From: Clostridium sulfidigenes
GTDB lineage: Bacteria > Bacillota > Clostridia > Clostridiales > Clostridiaceae
DNA length: 64,000 nucleotides
Assembly: GCF_000732635.1 (NCBI RefSeq)
Contig: NZ_JPMD01000001.1
Coordinates: forward strand, 310,001 to 374,000
Direction of reading: 5' to 3'
Numbering within the stretch: the first letter of the stretch is position 1; each line of letters starts with the position of its first letter. A program made the position numbers and the translations under genes. The notes under the pieces were generated by a model. It did not search any database. It was given only the letters and a program-made list of their open reading frames with translations, and had not been told where the DNA came from. Below are positions 35,201 through 43,661 of this stretch, in pieces.

Positions 35201-35332
35201 ATGGAGCAACAATATTTATATACTGATAGGCTTTTACTGCGTAAGTTTACAATAGATGACCATGAGGATTTATATGAATATTTATCTAATTCCAAAGTTG
35301 TAAAATATGAACCTTATGATACATATACATAA
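35201..35332 (+). pseudogene. GNAT acetyltransferase, N-terminal stump
   Basis: 43 codons from ATG 35201 (SD GGAGGG) encoding LYTDRLLLRKFTIDDHEDLYEYL, the start of a RimJ/RimL-type GNAT N-acetyltransferase, which normally has about 170 residues. The frame meets TAA at 35330 and no continuation appears in any frame downstream, so the acetyl-CoA site is deleted. A TTGACC upstream at 35135 may be what is left of its promoter. Confidence 0.75.
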
Positions 35333-35412
35333 TTTATCTTTGTAAATAATGTATTATTTTCACGTTGACATTGATATATATAGCTTATAAAGAGAATATA
35401 GGAGATGAAAAA

Positions 35413-35880
35413 ATGAAAAAAGTATTGTTGATTATAATGTGTTTAGGTGTTGCCGTTACTTCCATGGTAGGATGTAATAAGTCTATTAAAAACTCTAACA
35501 AAGATGAAAGCAATAGAACTCAAATTGAGGAACCAGTAGAAGATAATAATGTAAACATAGATATAAGAGATACTGCGATACAAGTTCAAAGTTCACAAGT
35601 AGAAAGTGGAGAATTAGAAGGAGAAAAAGTATTTGCAGTAGGAGTTGTATCTTCAATAAATTCTTTAGGGGAGAATATAGACAAAGCTAATTTCATAATC
35701 ACACAAAATGAAGGAGAAGAGGCCAAGTCTTATGTAGTTACATGGGAATTAGGAAAACTTAATTTTAAAAGTTTAAAAATATCAGACGGAGATGTAGTTA
35801 GGATTTATGGGGTATTAGAAGGGAAAAATGAAAAAGGTATGCCAATAATTAAATCTTCTCTCATAGATTTGGCAATGTAG
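35413..35880 (+). CDS. Putative lipoprotein with OB-fold-like domain
   Basis: 155 aa from ATG 35413 (SD AGGAGATG); the longer ATG at 35365 would bury the signal peptide. It has a lipoprotein signal with lipobox SMVGC (Cys23), an Asn/Glu-rich linker to about residue 60, then a beta-rich domain (VFAVGVVSSINSL, VVRIYGVLEGKNEKG) that resembles the tRNA_anti-like/OB-fold extracellular domains. Probably anchored on the outer face of the membrane. Function unknown. Confidence 0.78.
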   Translation: MKKVLLIIMCLGVAVTSMVGCNKSIKNSNKDESNRTQIEEPVEDNNVNIDIRDTAIQVQSSQVESGELEGEKVFAVGVVSSINSLGENIDKANFIITQNEGEEAKSYVVTWELGKLNFKSLKISDGDVVRIYGVLEGKNEKGMPIIKSSLIDLAM

Positions 35881-35887
35881 TGTATGC

Positions 35888-35925
35888 AAAATAGCAAGAA
35901 ATTAATTCTTGCTATTTTTATTTTT
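35888..35925 (+). terminator. Terminator after the lipoprotein gene
   Basis: AAAATAGCAAGAA/TTCTTGCTATTTTT around ATTAA, followed by ATTTTTAT. Confidence 0.9.
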
Positions 35926-36272
35926 ATAAAAGAAATAGATATTAATAGTAAGCATATGTTGTTACTAATTGTTAATAAGTAAATAATTTGTTAATGTACT
36001 TTTTCCTTTTAATGAAGATATTTACATAGATGAAATATAGGTTCAATTTTCAGAAAATTTCATTGGGATCAGAATGACGATTCTCAATGGAGATAAAGAA
36101 TAAAGTTAATTTTTATTGAAGGAAAATAGGATTAGAAATTCATTGTTGTAAAAATATTACTTTAAAAAGAGATGATGCTATGAAAAGTGAAGATAAATTA
36201 AGATAATGTGCCATGAAAACGTTTTAAATAGTGGAAAATTGAAGAAAACTAAGGTAAGTGACAATTGATGAA

Positions 36273-36286
36273 ACTGACTGGTCGGT
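36273..36286 (+). promoter_or_regulatory. TetR-type operator upstream of the MMPL operon
   Basis: ACTGACTGGTCGGT is a 14-bp near-palindrome with symmetrical substitutions (pattern AC.GAC..GTC.GT), the kind of site bound by TetR/AcrR repressors. It abuts TATAAA (36286-36291), a likely -10. No TetR gene is in the window. Confidence 0.55.
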
Positions 36287-36329
36287 ATAAAATTGAGAGA
36301 TATTAATGAAAGGGAGATGGACATGAACT

Positions 36330-38408
36330 ATGGCAAAGATATCTAAGAAGATAGCTGAGAGTAGAGTTATAATTTTAGTTTTAGCATTTTTATTACTTAT
36401 TCCATCTGTATTGGGGTTTATTAAGACTAAAATTAATTACGATATACTAAGCTATTTACCAGATGATTTAGAAACTGTAAGAGCAGAAGAGATTCTAAAA
36501 AGAGATTTTGATTGTGGATCACTTAGTATGCTGATAGTAGAAGGTATGGAAGATAAGGATGTAGCAAAAATAAAGGAAAAGGTGGAAAAAATTCAAGGAG
36601 TACAAAAGGTATTATGGATAAATGATGTTTTGGATTCACCAATACCTAAGGATATACTTCCTAGTAACATACAAGATGTGTTTTATGCTAAGGATTCAAC
36701 GATGATGGTAATAATGCTAGAGGAAGGTAGTGCTAATATTATTACACAAAATGCTGTAGAAGATATAAGAAAGGTTGCTGGAGAACAAAGCTTTCTAAGT
36801 GGGATGGCTGGAATAGTTAAAGATACTAAGGACTTATCAGATAAGGAAACTCCATTTTATGTATTAATAGCAGTAGTATTATCTTTAATAGTTCTAGCAC
36901 TGACTATGGATTCAGTGGTAATACCAGTTATATTCTTAGGAAGTATAGGAATTGCAGTAATTTATAATATGGGAAGTAATATTATTTTTGGAGAGATATC
37001 CTATATAACTAAGGCTCTGTCAGCAATATTGCAACTTGGAGTAACTATGGATTATTCAATTTTCTTACTTCACAGATATGATGAAGAAAGAGAAGTTCAA
37101 AAGGACAAAGTAATAGCTATGGCAAATGCTATAGCAAATACAATGATTTCTGTAGCAGGAAGTTCATTAACTACAATAGCTGGATTTTTAGCTCTTTGTA
37201 CAATGGACTTAGCTCTTGGTAAAGATATAGGGCTAGTTATGGCTAAAGGAGTATTACTTGGAGTTATATGTACAGTAACTGTTTTACCTGCTTTAATTCT
37301 TACATTTGATAGGGTTATTCATAAATACAGACATAAAACTTTACTACCAACCTTTGAGAAGACTTCTGAATTTGTGGTAAAACACCATAAAGCCTTTGTA
37401 TTAATAGGGATTTTAGTATTTATCCCTGCATTTATAGGTAAGGTTAATGCTAAAGTATATTACAATTTAGATGAGTCCCTTCCAAAGGATTTACCATCTA
37501 TCGTGGGAACCAATAAGTTGAAGAATGACTACGGAATGACATCTACAAACATGATTTTAATTAAAGATAGCCTTGATAACTATAAAGTTAAAGCCATGGC
37601 TGATGAACTAGAACAGGTAGATGGGGTATCCTCAGTAATTGCCCTAGAGAAAATATTAGGACCAAGGGTACCAGAGAGCTTTATACCAAAAGATTTATTA
37701 GAAAAGATAAGATCAGGAGGCTATGAGCTTTTTGTAGTAAACTCAGAATATAAGGCAGCAACTGATGAGGTAAAGGAACAACTTGTAAAAATAAACGACA
37801 TAGTAAAAAAATATGATTCTGATGGATTAGTAAGTGGAGAAGCTCCATTGACTAATGACTTAATCAAAATTTCAGATATAGACTTTAAAAATGTTAGTAT
37901 TGCATCTATAGTAGCCATATTTATAATTATAGCACTAGTATTTATGTCATTAAGTTTGCCGATAATTTTAGTTATTGCTATTGAGCTTGCTATATTTATA
38001 AATTTAGGTATTCCTTTCTATACAGGTAGTGTAATTCCTTTCATAGCGTCAATAGTGATAGGAACAATACAATTAGGTGCTACAGTGGATTATGCTATAT
38101 TATTAACCTCTAGATTTAAAGAAGAACTTGAAATGTCATCAAACAAAATGGACGCTATGAGAATAGCTGTTCAAAGCTCATCTAGATCAATTATTACTAG
38201 TGCTTTGACATTCTTTGGGGCTACAGCTGGAGTTGGTATTATATCTAAACTGGAAATGGTAAGTTCTCTATGTACATTAATGGCTAGAGGAGCAATTATA
38301 AGTATGTTTGTAATTTTATTTGTATTACCAGGGATTCTGCTAATTAGTGAGAAAGTAATAATAAAAACAAGTAAAGGTTTTATAAAAAATGTTGAGGAGG
38401 CTGCATAA
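36330..38408 (+). CDS. MMPL/RND-family transporter
   Basis: 692 aa with the two-fold repeated RND topology: helix 1 (ILVLAFLLLIPSVLGF), a large outer domain, six helices near 175-335, then a second repeat from about 350. LGVTMDYSIFLLHRYDEE and LGATVDYAILLTSRFKEE are the paired MMPL/YdfJ-type motifs in helix 4 of each half, carrying the proton-relay Asp. Exports lipids or hydrophobic toxic compounds in relatives. ATG 36330 lies 13 nt from the SD GGGAG; a nearer ATG (36323) opens only seven codons in another frame. Cotranscribed with the following heptad-repeat gene. Confidence 0.92.
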   Translation: MAKISKKIAESRVIILVLAFLLLIPSVLGFIKTKINYDILSYLPDDLETVRAEEILKRDFDCGSLSMLIVEGMEDKDVAKIKEKVEKIQGVQKVLWINDVLDSPIPKDILPSNIQDVFYAKDSTMMVIMLEEGSANIITQNAVEDIRKVAGEQSFLSGMAGIVKDTKDLSDKETPFYVLIAVVLSLIVLALTMDSVVIPVIFLGSIGIAVIYNMGSNIIFGEISYITKALSAILQLGVTMDYSIFLLHRYDEEREVQKDKVIAMANAIANTMISVAGSSLTTIAGFLALCTMDLALGKDIGLVMAKGVLLGVICTVTVLPALILTFDRVIHKYRHKTLLPTFEKTSEFVVKHHKAFVLIGILVFIPAFIGKVNAKVYYNLDESLPKDLPSIVGTNKLKNDYGMTSTNMILIKDSLDNYKVKAMADELEQVDGVSSVIALEKILGPRVPESFIPKDLLEKIRSGGYELFVVNSEYKAATDEVKEQLVKINDIVKKYDSDGLVSGEAPLTNDLIKISDIDFKNVSIASIVAIFIIIALVFMSLSLPIILVIAIELAIFINLGIPFYTGSVIPFIASIVIGTIQLGATVDYAILLTSRFKEELEMSSNKMDAMRIAVQSSSRSIITSALTFFGATAGVGIISKLEMVSSLCTLMARGAIISMFVILFVLPGILLISEKVIIKTSKGFIKNVEEAA

Positions 38409-38410
38409 AA

Positions 38411-40375
38411 ATGAAAAGAAAAGCATTATCTAAGAGAGTTATAGTGTTAGCTACAGTAGCAGCTATGATGACTTCTACAGTGGCAATGGCACAAGAAATA
38501 AATAAGGATGAAATAGTATATGTAATTTTAGATAGTAATGGAAAACCAGAACAAAAGATAGTATCCACTTGGATAAATGGTGAAGAAAATCTAGGAGAAT
38601 TTAAGGACAAGTGTAATTTAGATAATATAAAAAATGTTAAGGGTGAAGAAACTCCAACTATAAGTGGAGAGGAATTAACTTGGAAGGTAGATGGAAAAGA
38701 TCTTTATTATGAAGGAGAAAGTAAGAGAGAATTACCTTTATCAGTTAGTCTAAACTATGAGATTAATGGAAAAAAAGTAGAGCCTAAGGAAGCTTTAGGA
38801 CAATCAGGTAATTTTAAAATAACTTTAACAGTAAAAAATAATGAATCACGAACAGTTAAAATCAATGGAGAAAATAGAACTTTGTATGTTCCTTTTGTCA
38901 CAGTTTCAGAAATTATGTTATCTAATGATAAATTTAAGGACGTAAAGGTGGATAATGGTAAACTTATTCAAGATGGAAATAATTCCTCAATTACCTTTGT
39001 TTCTGCACCAGGATTAAAAGAGTCTTTAAATTTAGGAAGTATATTAGATATTAAAGATACTTTAGTAATAGAAGGAACAACTACAAACTTTAGTGTACCA
39101 GCTATTATGATGGTTGCAACTACAGAAGCACTAGATTTAGAAACTATTAGTGATGATGATAGTTTAGATAGTTTGAAAGATTCCCTTGTTCAACTTCAAA
39201 ATGGTGGGGATGAATTGTTAGAAGGTTCTAAAAAGCTAGTAGATGGTCAGGAGCAGTTAAGTTCCAACTATGCTAAATTTAATGATGGAGTAGGAACTTT
39301 TAAAAATGGAGTTGATGATTTAAGCAATGGAATAGACAGCTTATCTAATAATACTCCTACTTTAAAATCTGGAGCTGATAAGCTACAAAATGGACTTTCA
39401 CAATTAAAAGATGCTCAAGGACAATTTTCTAAAGGAATAGAAACTTATGAAGACAACGTTTCTAAATTATTTACAGCCTATAATTCCATAGATAAAGGGA
39501 TAAATTCATGTTTAACTGGTTCAACAAAGCTAAAAGAAGGATTAGCTGCAGGTAATGAAGGTTTAACTAATCTAAATAATTCTACAGCAAATTTAGATAC
39601 AATAGCAGCTCAATTAGATGCAATGAGTGCTTCAGTTGCAAAGGTTAATCCTGAATTAGCAAATAATGTTGCAAAGGCAAGTGGTGGAATTAAAGCTGTA
39701 TCTCAGGGACAAAAGGATGGCATAGGAAAACTACAACAAGGAATGAAAGGTGCTTCTATTGGTGCAGGTGACCTTGAAGAAGGATTAAATGGATTATCTA
39801 AGGGGTCAAATGAGTTTAAAAATAAAGGGCAACTTTTATTACAAGGTACTAACACTTTAAAGGAAAGTTCAGCAAAACTTAATGGAGCTTCAACAGAGTT
39901 GTATAATGGAAGTACAGCACTATCTCAAGGAATTGGTTCTTTAGTAAATGGTACTAATAAGTTAAGAGCTGGAGGTTCATTATTATTAAATGGAAGTAAT
40001 GAACTATATGATAATTCAGGGAAATTATTAAAAGGTATAAATCAATTAAAAGAAGGAAACACAGAACTTTATAAGGGTGTTGTTAAATTAAAAGAAGAAG
40101 GCTTAGATAAGTTAAATGAAAAAGGTAATACTGCTATAAAGGATATACAAGGGGTAGTTGAAGCTAAGGATGAGCTTGTAAAACTTTCTAAGGAATATGG
40201 TGCTTTCTCAGGTATGAATAATTCTATGAATGGAAAAGTTAAATTTGTTATGAGAACAGAGGAAGTTAAAGCAGAGGCAGATAATAATGGAGATGAAGAC
40301 AAGGGAGTAGTAAAAGAAGAAGTTAAAGAGGAAAAAGGTTTCTTTAAAAGTTTATTAGATATATTTAAAAAGTAG
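38411..40375 (+). CDS. Secreted heptad-repeat protein (YhgE/Pip-like accessory)
   Basis: 654 aa with a signal peptide (about 1-28, ending VAMAQ), a beta-rich N-terminal domain to residue 250, then a long stretch (about 260-570) of Leu/Gly-spaced heptads such as LQNGGDELLEGSKKLVDGQEQL, typical of the X3-Leu-X2-Gly repeats found in MMPL-partner and YhgE/Pip proteins. It ends in an acidic/basic tail without a clear membrane helix. The tight link (2 nt) to the MMPL gene suggests a periplasm-like adaptor spanning the cell wall. Long repeats may form a coiled rod. Confidence 0.85.
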   Translation: MKRKALSKRVIVLATVAAMMTSTVAMAQEINKDEIVYVILDSNGKPEQKIVSTWINGEENLGEFKDKCNLDNIKNVKGEETPTISGEELTWKVDGKDLYYEGESKRELPLSVSLNYEINGKKVEPKEALGQSGNFKITLTVKNNESRTVKINGENRTLYVPFVTVSEIMLSNDKFKDVKVDNGKLIQDGNNSSITFVSAPGLKESLNLGSILDIKDTLVIEGTTTNFSVPAIMMVATTEALDLETISDDDSLDSLKDSLVQLQNGGDELLEGSKKLVDGQEQLSSNYAKFNDGVGTFKNGVDDLSNGIDSLSNNTPTLKSGADKLQNGLSQLKDAQGQFSKGIETYEDNVSKLFTAYNSIDKGINSCLTGSTKLKEGLAAGNEGLTNLNNSTANLDTIAAQLDAMSASVAKVNPELANNVAKASGGIKAVSQGQKDGIGKLQQGMKGASIGAGDLEEGLNGLSKGSNEFKNKGQLLLQGTNTLKESSAKLNGASTELYNGSTALSQGIGSLVNGTNKLRAGGSLLLNGSNELYDNSGKLLKGINQLKEGNTELYKGVVKLKEEGLDKLNEKGNTAIKDIQGVVEAKDELVKLSKEYGAFSGMNNSMNGKVKFVMRTEEVKAEADNNGDEDKGVVKEEVKEEKGFFKSLLDIFKK

Positions 40376-40402
40376 GTTTGCTTTTTAAAGATGTTTAAGA
40401 AG

Positions 40403-40445
40403 GAGACATTTCAAGATAAAATTATTATTTTGAAATGTCTTTTTA
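40403..40445 (+). terminator. Terminator of the MMPL operon
   Basis: AGACATTTCAA (40404 on) pairs with TTGAAATGTCT, followed by TTTTTAA. Confidence 0.9.
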
Positions 40446-40544
40446 AAAATGAAAGATTATTAAGAAAAATTCTAATAATAATGTAGAAAAACTTAGAATA
40501 AATTCATAAATGTAGGTAAAAATACTACCGAAGGAGGAGTATTT

Positions 40545-41078
40545 ATGGATATTGTAAGTTTTTTATTATATTTTACATTTAATTTCTTTTTCTATGGATT
40601 TGTAGGGTGGATAATTGAGAATTTGTTTTGCTATTGTATTAGAGGTCACTTTCAAAAGGATGGCTTTCTAAGTGGACCATTTAAACCTATGTATGCCATA
40701 GCTATGAGCATTTTAGTAGTAATAGAATCTACTTTTACAATTAATGTTTATTATTTAATACCATTATGTTTTATAATTCCAACTACTGTGGAATATGTAA
40801 CGGGAATAATAATGAGAAATCATTTTAACAAAAATTACTGGGACTATACTGATCTTAAGTATAATTTTAAGGGAATTATATGTTTAGAGTTTTCTATAGC
40901 TTGGACTTTATTAAGCTTTATTGGAGTAAAGTATTTACAGGTAGTGATAAATCAAGCATATGAAATAATTTATCCAATATGGCCAATTTGTTCTACGATT
41001 TTACTAATAATTTTACTTATTGATGAGATTATTACTTTTAGAGAGTTTAGAGAAAAGGGAAAAATTATTCAAAATTAA
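40545..41078 (+). CDS. Putative ABC-transporter type IV membrane protein (CmpB family)
   Basis: 177 aa, about five membrane helices. The N-terminal FFFYGFVGWIIENLFCYCIRG and the GFLSGPFKPMYAI motif define the family annotated as putative ABC-transporter type IV (PF06541). There is no ATPase gene alongside. Role unknown; widespread in Clostridia. SD AGGAGGAG. Confidence 0.85.
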   Translation: MDIVSFLLYFTFNFFFYGFVGWIIENLFCYCIRGHFQKDGFLSGPFKPMYAIAMSILVVIESTFTINVYYLIPLCFIIPTTVEYVTGIIMRNHFNKNYWDYTDLKYNFKGIICLEFSIAWTLLSFIGVKYLQVVINQAYEIIYPIWPICSTILLIILLIDEIITFREFREKGKIIQN

Positions 41079-41126
41079 ATTAAGACATAGTAGTAGAATA
41101 AGGTCTATATTTATAAAGTATTATAT

Positions 41127-41160
41127 AAACAGGTTGTTATTATAACTGCCTGTTTATTTT
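41127..41160 (+). terminator. Terminator after the CmpB-family gene
   Basis: AAACAGG and CCTGTTT flank an inner GTTAT/ATAAC pairing, followed by ATTTTTC. Confidence 0.8.
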
Positions 41161-41256
41161 TCAATAAATCCTAATAATAGTTTGTTTAATTTATAAGACA
41201 AAAGTATAAGTACAAACAAAATTATAATATATCTATAAATACATAGACAAAACCCT

Positions 41257-41299
41257 AAATATATCATACTATTATATTATAGAATAAAATGATATATTT
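41257..41299 (+). promoter_or_regulatory. Inverted repeat upstream of the DUF2087 pair
   Basis: AAATATATCAT (41257-41267) and ATGATATATTT (41289-41299), a perfect 11-bp inverted repeat with a 21-bp centre that includes TATTAT at 41271. It ends 20 nt before the GTG start, a fair position for an autoregulatory operator. Confidence 0.4.
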
Positions 41300-41318
41300 G
41301 ATTAAGGGAGGTATTATA

Positions 41319-41591
41319 GTGGAAAAGATGGATAGATTTATTGATGATGAAGGTAGAATAAAAATATGGCCAAAGAAGAAAGAAGTAAAAATTGAGATTC
41401 TGAAATATTTAGCTACTAAGTTTAAGTATGACTGTTTATATAATGAGAAGGAAGTTAATGATATTATTAAAAAATGGCATACTTTTGAAGATTATTTTTT
41501 GCTACGTAGGAGTTTAATAGATTATAAATTTTTATGTAGAAAAAAGGATGGATCAGAATATTGGAGAAATAGTGAGGAAACCCATGAATAA
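41319..41591 (+). CDS. Stand-alone DUF2087 domain protein
   Basis: 90 aa from GTG 41319 (GGGAGG seven nt upstream). The whole protein is one DUF2087 domain: FIDDEGRIKIWPKKKEVK, then EILKYLATKF, an EKEVNDIIKKWH turn and an FLLRRSLIDYKFLCRKKDGSEYW core. It resembles the last 80 residues of the next protein, so the pair looks like a duplicated domain. It overlaps the next gene by 8 nt. DUF2087 is found in transcription regulators; it looks like a small nucleic-acid- or metabolite-binding fold. Confidence 0.85.
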   Translation: MEKMDRFIDDEGRIKIWPKKKEVKIEILKYLATKFKYDCLYNEKEVNDIIKKWHTFEDYFLLRRSLIDYKFLCRKKDGSEYWRNSEETHE

Positions 41592-42435
41592 TAAAATAGA
41601 TATAAAAAAAAGTAATATAAAGAGTGTTGATACAGAAAATAAAGATATTAAAAACAATGGAGTTTTAGAAGTAAAATCTAATGAAATATTCTGGAATTCA
41701 ACCATGGAAGAGATTAAAAGGGGATATATTCAAGAAGGAGATATTATTAAATGTTTAATTTGTGGTAAAACATTCCAAAATGGAAAAGTATATAGAATAG
41801 ATGAAGAATTTTATGAATCATGGAAAGCAGCAGAGCTTCATATTCAGAATGCTCATAATTCCATGTTGGAATATCTACTAAATATGAATGGAATTTTTAC
41901 TGGGGTTACAGATGCACAGAGGGAAGTAATAAAGCTTTTTGCAGAAGGTATATCAGATAAAGAAATAGCCAGTAGATTAGGAGTTGCCACTTCTACTATA
42001 AGAAATCATCGATATAAGTTAAGAGAAAAAGAAAAGCAGGCAAAGCTATATTTAGCAATGATGGAATTATTAAATGAAAGTACTAATAAGAAGATAAACA
42101 AATTAGAAGAGGGAATTATTTGTGATGCTCATAAGACTGCTACTACTTTAGATGATAGATTTAATATAACTACTGAAGAAAAGCTTCAAGTTATACAAAA
42201 TTATATTAATGAAGATGGTAGTTTGAAAAGATATCCATCTAAGGAAAAGAAAAAGATTATAGTTTTAGAGCAAATAACAAGAAATTTTACTATAGGAAAA
42301 ACTTATCCAGAGAAAGAAATAAATAGAATATTGGCTAGGATATATGAAGACTATGCCACTGTAAGAAGAGCATTAATTGAATATGGATTTTTAAGCAGAT
42401 CTAATGACTGTAAAAAATATTGGGTGAAAGAATAA
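41584..42435 (+). CDS. Transcriptional regulator: zinc-ribbon-like, LuxR-type HTH and DUF2087 domains
   Basis: 283 aa from ATG 41584 (SD GAGGA). An N-terminal polar segment leads to a CLICGKTF motif with later His residues (LHIQNAHN), probably a zinc site. A LuxR/GerE-like helix-turn-helix follows (ITDKEIA-type: GISDKEIASRLGVATSTIRNH, about residues 133-155), and a C-terminal DUF2087 domain (about 195-283) ends in GFLSRSNDCKKYWVKE. Predicted DNA-binding regulator, coupled to the small DUF2087 gene before it. Targets unknown. Confidence 0.85.
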   Translation: MNNKIDIKKSNIKSVDTENKDIKNNGVLEVKSNEIFWNSTMEEIKRGYIQEGDIIKCLICGKTFQNGKVYRIDEEFYESWKAAELHIQNAHNSMLEYLLNMNGIFTGVTDAQREVIKLFAEGISDKEIASRLGVATSTIRNHRYKLREKEKQAKLYLAMMELLNESTNKKINKLEEGIICDAHKTATTLDDRFNITTEEKLQVIQNYINEDGSLKRYPSKEKKKIIVLEQITRNFTIGKTYPEKEINRILARIYEDYATVRRALIEYGFLSRSNDCKKYWVKE

Positions 42436-42611
42436 AATACTATAAGTGTTAATACTTTAAATTAAATTGAAGGAAAAATAGTATTTATATAGAATATACA
42501 TTATTATTAGCTTACAGTATAAACTTAAATAGAAGTAGATTTTAATTAGTAATTTATAGAAAGGAAATGGTATAGAAAATTTATATAAATTTATCTATAT
42601 TGGGTGACAAT

Positions 42612-42824
42612 ATGAAAATAGAATTAGATGATAAAAATATACTTTATGTATTAGACAGTATTCATGGTAAATATATAAGCACAAAGTTATATTTTAAGGA
42701 GAATACCAATGAAATAGATAAAATAGGTATGACTACTCCTGAAGAATTAAAAGACTTATATAATAATTTACTTGAACAAGTACATGCTCAAGGAGAATAC
42801 AAATTTTTAGAGAAAATAAAGTAA
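42612..42824 (+). CDS. Small hypothetical acidic protein
   Basis: 70 aa, not recognised. Beta-then-helix profile, no membrane segment. The C-terminal MTTPEELKDLYNNLLEQVHAQ looks like an amphipathic helix. The SD is weak (GGGTGA four nt upstream of ATG 42612). It lies between the DUF2087 operon and a shared terminator. Confidence 0.6.
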   Translation: MKIELDDKNILYVLDSIHGKYISTKLYFKENTNEIDKIGMTTPEELKDLYNNLLEQVHAQGEYKFLEKIK

Positions 42825-42851
42825 TGGAAGGTAGAGTTTCTATTGCATGGA

Positions 42852-42898
42852 AATAAGGTCATATACAAAGGGGAAACTTTGTATATGACCTTATTTTA
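42852..42898. terminator. Bidirectional terminator
   Basis: A perfect 19-bp stem (42852-42870 with 42877-42895) around GGGAAA, followed by TTTT on the + strand and preceded by an A-rich run that gives a T-run on the minus strand. It covers the stop codon of the minus-strand gene. Confidence 0.9.
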
Positions 42899-43631
42899 CT
42901 TCAGGTAAGTGATTCCAATATCTGGTGGGCATGCTTCTACGTGTTAATTTAAGATTTTCTCGTTCCTTTATATTTATAGCATTGTAGAATTCTCTCCAAA
43001 GATTTTCAAAATTATCATTGAGAGAGGAGGCTTCTATATATTCACCCTGAGCTTTAGAAAAAGATGAGATAATACCTTCTTTTTTATTATATATTAAAGC
43101 AAGCTCTCTCTTTATATCATGAATTATAAAATTTTGGTCAGAAAATCTTTCTATAAAATGAGTCTGAATAAGGGGAAGAATATTATGATCAGGCTCTATA
43201 ACTGAGTAAAAGGTAAAGGGAGCTATTTCTTTAAATCTAACAAATCCAGTAAATCTATGAGCTTCTAAAGAAACTCTTCTGCAATATTTATCTACAGTTA
43301 AGATAATATCATTATTTTTAGCTAAATTAATGCTATCTCCAAATTTGTAACATAGTTTAATGTATTTAAATATTAAATCCTCAGAATAGGGGAGAGCACT
43401 TAAATACAAATAGTATACATTTTTAAGTGTTAAGTAACTAAGGGTATCTTTTATACTAGAATATACTCTATTAAATTTGTCTTCTTCAGTAGTTATTTCT
43501 TCGGTTGTTGTAATTAAGCTAGGAACATATGAGGAAGACTTGGTAATTTTCACTTCCTCTTTATAACTATAGGCATAGAAAATTGTAGTTAAAAGTCCCT
43601 CAAAGGAACCATCGTATAAAAATTCTTTCAT
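42891..43631 (-). CDS. TIGR03915 family putative DNA repair protein
   Basis: 246 aa. It starts FLYDGSFEGLLTTIFYAYSYKEEV and contains RRVSLEAHRFTGFVRFKE near residue 115-133, both family hallmarks. It always pairs with the radical-SAM protein encoded next to it. The family is annotated as a probable DNA metabolism/repair protein, related to uracil-DNA-glycosylase fusions; the reaction is unproven. It lies 30 nt downstream of the radical-SAM gene on the minus strand, which carries a LexA-like box in its promoter. Confidence 0.88.
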   Translation of the reverse strand: MKEFLYDGSFEGLLTTIFYAYSYKEEVKITKSSSYVPSLITTTEEITTEEDKFNRVYSSIKDTLSYLTLKNVYYLYLSALPYSEDLIFKYIKLCYKFGDSINLAKNNDIILTVDKYCRRVSLEAHRFTGFVRFKEIAPFTFYSVIEPDHNILPLIQTHFIERFSDQNFIIHDIKRELALIYNKKEGIISSFSKAQGEYIEASSLNDNFENLWREFYNAINIKERENLKLTRRSMPTRYWNHLPEVK

Positions 43632-43661
43632 GTTGTAACACCACCTATAACTTTATTATAT

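Larger units (their letters stand above)
35881..36329. other. Intergenic region upstream of the MMPL gene
   Basis: 449 bp without a supported ORF. It contains the lipoprotein gene's terminator, an imperfect hairpin CATTGGGA/TCTCAATG near 36060-36095, and a TetR-like operator overlapping the likely promoter near 36273-36291. Confidence 0.6.

Noticed and set aside
36323-36346. Seven-codon ORF overlapping the start of the MMPL gene
   Set aside because: Its ATG has the better SD spacing, so it could be a tiny leader peptide, but chance is as likely; not called as a gene.
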